From positions 1 to 48,740 of the forward strand of contig NZ_JAQBOD010000004.1 of the NCBI RefSeq assembly GCF_028288205.1: DNA of 48,740 nt, read 5' to 3'. Below are positions 15,206 through 22,380 of the stretch, piece by piece. The position numbers were made by a program, and so were the translations under genes. The stretch comes from Mucilaginibacter sp. Its GTDB lineage: Bacteria; Bacteroidota; Bacteroidia; Sphingobacteriales; Sphingobacteriaceae. Position 1 is the stretch's first letter; the number at the start of each line of letters is the position of its first letter. The notes beneath the pieces are model-generated. The model had not been told where the DNA came from. It saw only the letters and a program-made list of their open reading frames with translations, and did no database searches.

Positions 15206-16171
15206 CTATCCACCCAATCTTTCACAAATCTCCCTAATCGATCTGCTTATCGGTTTAAACTCAATATTAACAGCGGCTTTAATTTTAGAGTTATCAAAAT
15301 TGCGTATTTGTGTAGACGACTTAGCAGCGATCTTATCCAATGCAGGCGATGTACGCGTAATGAAAGCGATAACCGCCGCCCCACGCCAGGCCATTTCCAT
15401 CATCCAGGCTTTGGCTAATATGGCCGGCGGGGGTATGTTAAAACCTTTAGCTATTTCGGCAGTAATATCTTTGTAACTCCAATTCTCAGCATTAATAATG
15501 TAACGCTCTTCGGCAATATCGCTTTCCATCAATGCTATCATACATTTGGCCACATCTTCCACATCAACAAACCCGGCCGTACCTTCTGTATAAAATTTAA
15601 GTCCTTTACGTACCGTTTCAAAAAGCTGCCCGCTACCTAAAACACCCGCATTAGCGCCTATAATTAGTGATGGATTAACAATTACCGCATTCAATCCTTC
15701 GGCAATTCCCCGCCACACTTCCATCTCGCTTTCCAGTTTTGATATGGCATAGCCATCATTTTCGGTAGACGATTCCAGGTGATGGTCCTCTGTTATCAGC
15801 TCGCCCGGCTTAGCCTGTCCTATGGCGGCTATGGAGCTTACATGCACCAGCTTTATATCCCGGTCAAGGCATAAGTTAACCAGGTTGGCCGTACCGGTAA
15901 CATTGGCACGTATCATGGGCTCTTTATCGGCCTGCTTTAATGATACCCATGCCGCACAGTGATAAACCTGTGTTACGTCCTGCAATGCATCCTCTAACGC
16001 AAAAATATCCAGCATATCGGCATCTACCCATTCAATTTGGGTATAAGGCAATAACAAAGCGGGAATAACTGAAGTAGCGCGTTTGGTACAACGTATCTGC
16101 TCACCTTTTTTGGCCAATTGCTTAGCCAGTTCTGATCCTAAAAAACCTGTAGCGCCTGTTATTAATATCAT
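15206..16171 (-). CDS. NAD-dependent epimerase/dehydratase family protein (extended SDR)
   Basis: 321 aa. Rossmann fold with TGATGFLG (residues 5-12) for NAD(P) binding. The Asp-Met segment (VDADMLD) and the HCAAWVS region are conserved, and the catalytic pair is in YAISK after SSIAAIG. It resembles dihydroflavonol-4-reductase/3-beta-hydroxysteroid dehydrogenase-like proteins and could act on a terpenoid, sterol-like or sugar substrate; the substrate is unknown. A CACATTTG sequence lies six bases upstream of the ATG, near the position of a -7 element. Its 3' end is 22 bp from the GIY-YIG element. Confidence 0.85.
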   Translation of the reverse strand: MILITGATGFLGSELAKQLAKKGEQIRCTKRATSVIPALLLPYTQIEWVDADMLDIFALEDALQDVTQVYHCAAWVSLKQADKEPMIRANVTGTANLVNLCLDRDIKLVHVSSIAAIGQAKPGELITEDHHLESSTENDGYAISKLESEMEVWRGIAEGLNAVIVNPSLIIGANAGVLGSGQLFETVRKGLKFYTEGTAGFVDVEDVAKCMIALMESDIAEERYIINAENWSYKDITAEIAKGFNIPPPAILAKAWMMEMAWRGAAVIAFITRTSPALDKIAAKSSTQIRNFDNSKIKAAVNIEFKPISRSIREICERLGG

Positions 16172-16217
16172 GAGCTACAAATGTGGCAATTTTTTGATTT
16201 GAAATGGCTTTTTTTTA

Positions 16218-16273
16218 CCCTCTTTCCGCGCAGCGAAGAGAGGGTCGACCAGCGTAGCGTAGTCGGGGTGAGT
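16218..16273. repeat. 56-bp repeat CCCTCTTTCCGCG, copy 1
   Basis: Begins CCCTCTTTCCGCGCAGCG, where CCCTCTT pairs with AAGAGAGGG, and ends GTCGGGGTGAGT. It is 55/56 identical to 39097-39152. A partial opposite arm (CCCTGTGGCGGAAAGAGGG, itself a hairpin) occurs at 16552-16570, on the far side of the GTGATGAAACAA repeat tract. Confidence 0.75.
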
Positions 16274-16327
16274 CACCGCGATAGGTAAACGTTATGCTAG
16301 CGCCCTCCTGTTTTTGTTACACACAAA

Positions 16328-16545
16328 TGTGAAACAAAATGTAACAAGTGAAACAAGATTTCGGCTTAATATATTGATAATAAACAAATTACGAAAAAGT
16401 GATGAAACAAAATGTAACAACTTATCCGTCTGTTTTTTCATGAATAAAATTTAACCACCATGCTGATTATCAATTAATTGCAAATAGCAAAATTTTGAAG
16501 TGATGAAACAAGATTTTTGGGTGTTTTTTGCGTGATGAAACAAGG
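16328..16545 (+). repeat. Dispersed GTGATGAAACAA repeats in a gene-free tract
   Basis: Five copies of (GTGA)TGAAACAARRT occur at 16328, 16348, 16399, 16500 and 16532. Two of them continue as AATGTAACAA. They are all on the same strand and not evenly spaced. The 473-bp gap between genes 16172-16644 otherwise contains only the CCCTCTTTCCGC arms that enclose it and, near 16580-16640, CATATTTGC-like words just upstream of the next gene. Confidence 0.6.
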
Positions 16546-16644
16546 TATTCGCCCTGTGGCGGAAAGAGGGAATTAGATTATTCTATTGCACATCTGCCCA
16601 TCTATCTGCATATTTGCATATACGCACATTTGCACATCAATTAC

Positions 16645-17823
16645 ATGTCCTTATCCGATTTCTTTACGCCTATCGACCTTAAAAAGATCATTCCAAAAAA
16701 TGGTTATTATACCAGCCATTTAGGCAGTAAGATAGACCATTATTCGGTTACCTTCCCGGATCTGGAACAAACACATATTGCTATCATTGGTGTGCAGGAA
16801 GACCGTAACGCCATAAATAATCCCGGTTGTGCTTTAGGGCCAGATTATGTACGCGAAAAACTATACCAGTTAAACGAAGGGGCATACAATACTAAAATTG
16901 TTGATCTGGGTAATATCCGCCAGGGCGAAACCGTTACCGATACTTATTTCGCTCTTAAAACCGTAGTTGCCGAACTTATTAAAATGGATATTATCCCTGT
17001 GATTATTGGCGGCGGGCAGGATCTTACCTATGCCCAATACCTGGGCTATGAAACTTTAGAGCAAAAGGTTGATTTAGTTATTGTGGATTCGCACTTTGAC
17101 CTGGAAGACGACGAAAATATAGATAGTATTGAAACAACCTCAACATCATATTTAAATAAAGTGTTTTTACACGAGCCTAATTACCTGTTTAATTACAGCA
17201 ACCTGGGCTATCAAACTTTTTTCGCCAGCCAGGATAGCCTGCGGGTAATGGAGAAGCTTTTTTTTGATGTACATCGTTTAGGTGAGTTAAGCTATAATGT
17301 TACCGTAACCGAACCTATCATTCGTAATGCCAATATGGTAAGCTTTGATATAGGCGCAATTCGCGCATCAGATGCTATGGGTAATGCCAATGCAACACCC
17401 AATGGTTTTTATGGCGAGGAAGCTTGCCAGATATGCCGTTACGCGGGGTTCAATGATAAGCTAACCTCTATAGGTTTTTATGAGTTTAACCCGGCTTATG
17501 ACAGCAATGGCCAAACCGCTATGCTGCTATCACAAATGATATGGTATTTTATTGACGGCGTTTATAACCGTAAAAAGGATTTCCCGCTTAACCCAAAATC
17601 GCAATATCTGATCTATAAAACCAGCCTTAAACATGATGCGCACGAGTTGGTGTTTGTAAAAAGCAAAAAATCCGACCGTTGGTGGATGCAGGTACCCTAT
17701 CCTACGGGTGGCTCAAAAAATGCACGTTTTCATTTGGTGCCATGCCGATTCGAGGATTATAAAATTGCAACATCCGGCGAAATGCCAGATCTTTGGTGGC
17801 GCACTTATCAAAAATTAAACTAA
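16645..17823 (+). CDS. Arginase/formimidoylglutamase-fold protein with altered metal site
   Basis: 392 aa from ATG 16645 (MSLSDFFTPIDL). The arginase/ureohydrolase fold is recognisable from IIGGGQDLTYAQ, VDSHFDL and SFDIGAIRASDA. The usual Mn ligands are His in GGxH, three acids and His in DAHxD, and two Asp in SxDxD. Here Asp148, His150, Asp152 and Asp235 are kept, but the first His is Gln125 and the last Asp is Gly237. Automated labels such as formimidoylglutamase should therefore be treated with care; it may bind one metal or have another role. A much longer frame reaching upstream to 16528 runs through repeats and is rejected. Confidence 0.8.
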   Translation: MSLSDFFTPIDLKKIIPKNGYYTSHLGSKIDHYSVTFPDLEQTHIAIIGVQEDRNAINNPGCALGPDYVREKLYQLNEGAYNTKIVDLGNIRQGETVTDTYFALKTVVAELIKMDIIPVIIGGGQDLTYAQYLGYETLEQKVDLVIVDSHFDLEDDENIDSIETTSTSYLNKVFLHEPNYLFNYSNLGYQTFFASQDSLRVMEKLFFDVHRLGELSYNVTVTEPIIRNANMVSFDIGAIRASDAMGNANATPNGFYGEEACQICRYAGFNDKLTSIGFYEFNPAYDSNGQTAMLLSQMIWYFIDGVYNRKKDFPLNPKSQYLIYKTSLKHDAHELVFVKSKKSDRWWMQVPYPTGGSKNARFHLVPCRFEDYKIATSGEMPDLWWRTYQKLN

Positions 17824-17881
17824 CAGGCAATCCTTAAGCTATTTATACGTTAATTATCTTATATAATATTCAATTTGATTC

Positions 17882-19030
17882 ATGAAGAAATTATTTTTTC
17901 TAACAATGGCTTTATTGCCATCAATAGTATTTTCACAAACACTAACTAAAAATTTTACAATAAAAGGCAAGGTTGGCAATATAAATTCTCCTGCCGAGGC
18001 TTTTTTGTTTTACCAGATTGGTGCTAACCGGGTTATTGATTCATCAATGGTTGTTAACGGTAGTTTCAGTATTTCGGGCTTTATATCTAACCCTGTAAAT
18101 GCTTATTTAATAATTGACCATAAAGGCGTGGGGATTCAAAAATTAGATAAAAACCCAGACGTAATAACTTTCTTTTTAGATAAAAGCAACATAACCCTAA
18201 CCACAGCCCGTGATTCTGTATACACCGCTAAAGTTACCGGTTCTGTAATAAATGATGAGAATAATGATCTCACCCGCCAATTAAAATCAATTAATGATGA
18301 AGCTAAAAAACTCGATGACGAAAGAAATACCGGCCTCAAAAACAAACAAAATACAACCGGTTTTCAACGCGATATTGAAGCAAGAGGAAAGGCTTTGCAG
18401 GATAAGCAAAAATCTATCCTGCAAAATTTTATTGTAACCCATCCTAACAGCTACCTAAGCTTACTTGTGCTAAACGCGTTGGGCAAACAGGGAAAGGACC
18501 CTGCAGAAATGGAAAGCCTGTTTAATGCTTTAACCCCTGCAATAAAGGATATGGAGACAGCTAAAATGCTGAAAAAATCTATCGACGATTCGAAAATCAC
18601 CGCTATTGGCGCTATTGCTCCTGATTTTATACAAACCGATGTAGATAGAAACCCCATAAGGCTTTCATCTTTTAGGGGCAAATATGTATTGATTGATTTT
18701 TGGGCATCGTGGTGCGGCCCGTGCCGCATGGAAAACCCTAATGTAGTTAAGGCTTATAACAAGTATAAAAATAAAAACTTTACCATAATCGGCGTTTCGT
18801 TAGACAGGCCCGATGGTAAAGCCGATTGGGTAAATGCCATAAAAAAAGATGGGCTGGAATGGACGCAAGTATCCGATCTGAAATACTGGAGTAACCAGGT
18901 AGCTGTGTCTTATTTTATCACAGCCATCCCTGCAAACTTCCTTTTGGACCCTAATGGAAAAATCATTGCCAAAGACCTGCGCGGCAGCGACCTGGAAGAT
19001 AAATTAGCAGAGTTGTTTGGGAAAATATAA
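17882..19030 (+). CDS. TlpA-like thioredoxin-fold protein with N-terminal DUF4369
   Basis: 382 aa. Signal peptide at residues 1-19 (ends VFSQ), so it is periplasmic. Residues about 25-130 form a DUF4369 beta domain, followed by a charged helical linker to about 235. The C-terminal thioredoxin domain starts at about residue 245 and has WASWCGPCRMENP, with both redox cysteines present, and the cis-Pro region TAIPANF. Such proteins reduce disulfides in secreted or cytochrome c substrates. It lies 58 bp after the arginase-like gene. The 3' end faces nadE with a palindromic element between. Confidence 0.88.
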   Translation: MKKLFFLTMALLPSIVFSQTLTKNFTIKGKVGNINSPAEAFLFYQIGANRVIDSSMVVNGSFSISGFISNPVNAYLIIDHKGVGIQKLDKNPDVITFFLDKSNITLTTARDSVYTAKVTGSVINDENNDLTRQLKSINDEAKKLDDERNTGLKNKQNTTGFQRDIEARGKALQDKQKSILQNFIVTHPNSYLSLLVLNALGKQGKDPAEMESLFNALTPAIKDMETAKMLKKSIDDSKITAIGAIAPDFIQTDVDRNPIRLSSFRGKYVLIDFWASWCGPCRMENPNVVKAYNKYKNKNFTIIGVSLDRPDGKADWVNAIKKDGLEWTQVSDLKYWSNQVAVSYFITAIPANFLLDPNGKIIAKDLRGSDLEDKLAELFGKI

Positions 19031-19057
19031 AAATTATTACCTCACCCCTCTCAAACA

Positions 19058-19191
19058 CGTCATTGCGAGGAACGAAGCAATCTCTGCACTTGCTAATCAA
19101 TTGTGATAAATGTTATTTAGGCACTGCATTAAATAAGCAACCCTCCTATTGAATGTCCTACGTAGAGATTGCTTCGTTCCTCGCAATGACG
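19058..19191. repeat. 134-bp palindromic element, CGTCATTGCGAG family, copy 2
   Basis: Perfect 28-bp ends (19058-19085 and 19164-19191) identical to those of the copy at 4888-5023. The interior shares GCTAATCAAT near the left end and TGTCCTACGT near the right end with that copy. It lies between the convergent thioredoxin-like and nadE genes and may act as a two-way transcription stop. Confidence 0.9.
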
Positions 19192-19205
19192 CATAATGGG
19201 ACTGC

Positions 19206-20855
19206 TTACTGCAAATACTTCCCAACTATAGGCATCCTTCTGCCCATGCCAAATGCCTTAGGCGATACCCTTAAAATCGGCGGGGTTTGATAGCGCTTGT
19301 GCTCTGCCAAATTAATAAGCCTTATTGCACGATGCACGGTTTGCTCGTCATAACCCATTTTAACGATCTCGGCAGCCGAGCAACGGTACTCAATATACTC
19401 AGCCAATATTTTATCAAGTATATCGTATTCAGGTAATGAATCAGAGTCTTTTTGCCCGGGCCTTAACTCGGCAGATGGCGGTTTAATGATTGAATTTTCC
19501 GGTATGATCTCACGCTCGCGGTTAATATGTCGCGCCAGCTCAAAAACCTGTGTTTTGTATACATCACCAATAACAGATATGCCGCCGCACATATCGCCAT
19601 ATAAAGTACCATAGCCTACTGCGGCTTCGCTTTTGTTGGATGTGTTTAACAAAATGAAGCCAAACTTATTACACATAGCCATCAATAATACCGCACGGCT
19701 GCGCGATTGTATATTCTCTTCGGCAATATTAAATGGCAGGTCCGTAAACTGCGGACTTAACGCGGTTTCAAACGCTTCGGTAATATTTTTTATGGCGATG
19801 GTTTCGCTCATGCAACCCAGATTACTTACCAGGTCCTCGGCATCTTTTAAAGAATGATCGCTTGAAAATTTAGAGGGTAATAATACAGCCATTACATTTT
19901 CTGCACCCAACGCCTCGGCAGCCAGCGCGCACACCACAGCCGAATCTATCCCACCTGATAAACCTAATATGGCACGGGTAAATCCCGATTTATAAAAATA
20001 ATCCTGTATACCTAAAATAAGCGCCTGGTGTATTTGCGCTATATCACTTTCCCGTTCTTTTTTAATGGTCGACCGATGATCAAAAGAAACAGCTCCCTTA
20101 TCATCCAAAGTATAATAGGTCAGGCATTCCTCAAAATAAGGCAGCTCATCAATCAGGTTACCGCCATTATCAAATACTAATGATCCGCCGTCAAAAATAA
20201 GCTCAGTTTGCGCGCCAACGTGGTTCACATAAAATAAAGGCAAATTATAGCGTGCAGCATTATCTTTTAAAATAGCAATACGCTCTTCATCGTGGTTATA
20301 AGCAAAAGGAGAAGCGGCAATATTTATCATTACATCAGGCTGCTGCTTTATCAGCGTATCCATTGGCCTGGTTATGTATAACGGGTTTTCAATAGTGTTC
20401 CACAAATCTTCGCAAATAGTTAAGGCTATTCTATGTCCCTTAAACTCAATACAATTAAATTCGGTCGATGGTTCAAAATAACGATATTCATCAAAAATAT
20501 CATAGTTAGGCAGCAGCGCTTTATTTACAATGGCTTTAACTTTTCCGTTTTCGATAAAATATGCAGAATTATTAAGGTCCTTGCCCTCTGTTTTGTTATT
20601 AGGAATAGGCAAGCCAATTATACAGGCAATATCAGTACATACAGCAGCAATTTTTTGGGCCGCGGCAGCGCATTGACTGATGAACTCGCTAAATTCTAAA
20701 AAATCGCGTGCAGGATATCCGCAAACACATAGTTCGGCAAATACAACCAGATCAGCACCATTTTTCCGTGCCTTTTGTATGTTTTGGATGATCTTAGCCG
20801 TGTTCGACTCAAAATTACCTACGTGATAGTTAAGCTGGGCTAATGCTATTTTCAT
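19206..20855 (-). CDS. nadE: Glutamine-dependent NAD+ synthetase
   Basis: 549 aa, the two-domain type. The N-terminal nitrilase-fold glutaminase (about 1-260) has the triad Glu41 (FAELCVCGYP), Lys112 (KALLPNY) and Cys148 (TICEDLW). The C-terminal synthetase has the ATP pyrophosphatase loop SGGIDS at 300-305, then DLVSNLGCM, NTSNKSEAAVGYGTLYGDM and the KDSDSLP region. It makes NAD+ from deamido-NAD+, taking ammonia from glutamine. It is divergent from gldB; a 16-bp imperfect palindrome lies between them. The pairing of nadE with gldB is also known in gliding Flavobacteria. Confidence 0.95.
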   Translation of the reverse strand: MKIALAQLNYHVGNFESNTAKIIQNIQKARKNGADLVVFAELCVCGYPARDFLEFSEFISQCAAAAQKIAAVCTDIACIIGLPIPNNKTEGKDLNNSAYFIENGKVKAIVNKALLPNYDIFDEYRYFEPSTEFNCIEFKGHRIALTICEDLWNTIENPLYITRPMDTLIKQQPDVMINIAASPFAYNHDEERIAILKDNAARYNLPLFYVNHVGAQTELIFDGGSLVFDNGGNLIDELPYFEECLTYYTLDDKGAVSFDHRSTIKKERESDIAQIHQALILGIQDYFYKSGFTRAILGLSGGIDSAVVCALAAEALGAENVMAVLLPSKFSSDHSLKDAEDLVSNLGCMSETIAIKNITEAFETALSPQFTDLPFNIAEENIQSRSRAVLLMAMCNKFGFILLNTSNKSEAAVGYGTLYGDMCGGISVIGDVYKTQVFELARHINREREIIPENSIIKPPSAELRPGQKDSDSLPEYDILDKILAEYIEYRCSAAEIVKMGYDEQTVHRAIRLINLAEHKRYQTPPILRVSPKAFGMGRRMPIVGKYLQ

Positions 20856-20881
20856 CAGAATAATCTGTTTTTAAATGGTGC

Positions 20882-20928
20882 TGAAGCTATCATGAGCGTT
20901 TTTGTAATTGCAGCTCATGATGGTTTCA
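20882..20928. promoter_or_regulatory. Imperfect palindrome between nadE and gldB
   Basis: Arms 20882-20897 and 20913-20928 share ATCATGAGC / GCTCATGAT exactly and TGAA / TTCA at the outer ends around a 15-nt centre. It lies just upstream of the nadE ATG, so it may be an operator or a leader hairpin for nadE. It does not resemble the NrtR consensus I know. Confidence 0.35.
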
Positions 20929-20977
20929 TATATAATATTACAAGTACTTAACTTGCATCTAAATGCAAATAATAAAT

Positions 20978-20985
20978 TATTTTTG
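20978..20985 (+). promoter_or_regulatory. -7 promoter element of gldB
   Basis: TATTTTTG matches TAnnTTTG. A TTG at 20953-20955 lies 22 bp upstream, slightly longer than ideal. The leader to the gldB ATG is about 10 nt. Confidence 0.5.
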
Positions 20986-20999
20986 CTGAAATTATAAAA

Positions 21000-22037
21000 A
21001 TGATACCAACCTCTTACAAGTTCAAACAAATTTATTTATTTTTTATTATCGGTTTACTGTTAACAGCTTGCAACCGCGATAAAAAAATTGATGTTAGCAA
21101 TATACCAATTGAAGTTAAAATTGAGCGCTTCGATCATGATTTTGACGCCATGCGTACAAAACCAATGCTGCAGCAGGCAAATTTTATGCAAAAGAAGTAT
21201 GGCATTTTTTACCGGGACTATATTGAACAGATATTGGAAGCAGGCAGTACTGCCGATACCGGCTATTTTAATATATTAAAACCTGTATTTAAAGGGCAGG
21301 CATATTTAGACGTAAAGCATGACGTTGATGAAGTTTACCCTAACCTGGATAAGCAAGAAACCGAGCTGACTGATGCCTTTAAGCGCATTAAGTACTTTTA
21401 TCCCAAAAAAAATATACCAAAAGTATATGCCTATTTTTCTGGCTTTAAGGCACAAACTGCTGTTGGAAACGGATATTTTGGTATTGGGCTGGATTTGTTT
21501 TTGGGTGCTAATTCGCGGTTCTATCCTTCATTAACCGAAGTCTTCCCGCGTTATATATCCAGAAGGTTCACGCCGGATAATATTACCCCGCGTGTTGTTG
21601 AAGGCATGGCCCGCGAGGATATGTTCCCCGAAAGTGACAATGACAAAACCTTATTATCTAAAATGATATACAGCGGTAAAATATTATATTTTATCGACCA
21701 AATTTTACCCGATGTGGCGGATACAACTAAAATTGGCTATACCACTAAACAATTAAATTGGTGCATTAATTCGCAATCAATTATATGGGGTTATTTTTTA
21801 GAACAGAATTTATTGTATGAAACCGATTACGAAAAATTGCAGACTTATTTAGGCGAAGCGCCTTTTACGCCGCAATTAGGCGAGCGAAATGAATCGGCAC
21901 CCAAACTGGGTATATGGACCGGCTGGCAAATTGTGAAACAATATATGGAGAAGCATCCCGATGTTACCCTACAACAGCTAATGGTTACTAACGACGCACA
22001 AAAAATATTGAATGATGCTAAATATCATCCCAAATGA
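21000..22037 (+). CDS. gldB: Gliding motility lipoprotein GldB family
   Basis: 345 aa. Lipoprotein signal with lipobox LLTAC (Cys at about 25), then the GldB-type domain: VKIERFDHDFDAM, FYPKKNIPKVYAYFSGF, GIGLDLFLGANSRFYP and the C-terminal MTGWQIV-like stretch (GIWTGWQIVKQYM). GldB is essential for gliding and type IX secretion in Flavobacterium johnsoniae, but homologues occur in non-gliding Bacteroidota too. gldC, which follows gldB in Flavobacterium, is not present here. It is divergent from nadE and ends at a two-way terminator. Confidence 0.92.
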   Translation: MIPTSYKFKQIYLFFIIGLLLTACNRDKKIDVSNIPIEVKIERFDHDFDAMRTKPMLQQANFMQKKYGIFYRDYIEQILEAGSTADTGYFNILKPVFKGQAYLDVKHDVDEVYPNLDKQETELTDAFKRIKYFYPKKNIPKVYAYFSGFKAQTAVGNGYFGIGLDLFLGANSRFYPSLTEVFPRYISRRFTPDNITPRVVEGMAREDMFPESDNDKTLLSKMIYSGKILYFIDQILPDVADTTKIGYTTKQLNWCINSQSIIWGYFLEQNLLYETDYEKLQTYLGEAPFTPQLGERNESAPKLGIWTGWQIVKQYMEKHPDVTLQQLMVTNDAQKILNDAKYHPK

Positions 22038-22058
22038 TATACATCAACAGCTATAAGC

Positions 22059-22093
22059 AAAAAAAGCGTCCCGGAAACCGGAACGCTTTTTTT
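22059..22093. terminator. Bidirectional terminator between gldB and a small membrane gene
   Basis: Stem AAGCGTCCCGG / CCGGAACGCTT with a three-base loop, flanked by A-run on the left and T-run on the right, so it works on both strands for the two convergent genes. Confidence 0.9.
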
Positions 22094-22110
22094 ATATGTT
22101 GAAATGTAAA

Positions 22111-22296
22111 TTACTTAATTATAGTAAATATAGCTTTAAGCCCCATGCCTGCACCAATTGCCAATATAATATTGGCCGCTGACGAAGCATGTTTAAAATC
22201 TGCAAAGCGTAAATAAACGCCTACCAAACCTATAACTACCGCTATAACTAATAATATGTAATGACGATCTGAATTTGCTTCCTGTGTTGAGTTCAT
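22111..22296 (-). CDS. Small two-segment membrane protein
   Basis: 61 aa. After a polar start it has two hydrophobic segments (LLVIAVVIGLVGVYLRF and ANIILAIGAGMGLKAIF) joined by a short loop with Phe-Lys-His. Proteins of this size and shape are common in Bacteroidota, with no assigned function. It is followed by the shared terminator and preceded by ~80 bp before the large vWA-like gene end. Confidence 0.65.
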   Translation of the reverse strand: MNSTQEANSDRHYILLVIAVVIGLVGVYLRFADFKHASSAANIILAIGAGMGLKAIFTIIK

Positions 22297-22380
22297 ATAC
22301 TGCTATTTTTTTGTTGGCACAAAAATAGAAATGTTTAGGTAATTACCTAATAAGATTTTTTAATTTAACTAAAATCTTCT

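Noticed and set aside
16328..16545. CRISPR array
   Set aside because: Repeats are about 12 bp, unevenly spaced and have no cas genes nearby; none of the other repeat groups has regular spacers either.
16528..16644. N-terminal extension of the arginase-fold protein
   Set aside because: It would start within the GTGATGAAACAA repeats and pass through promoter-like CATATTTGC words; ATG 16645 gives a natural N-terminus.
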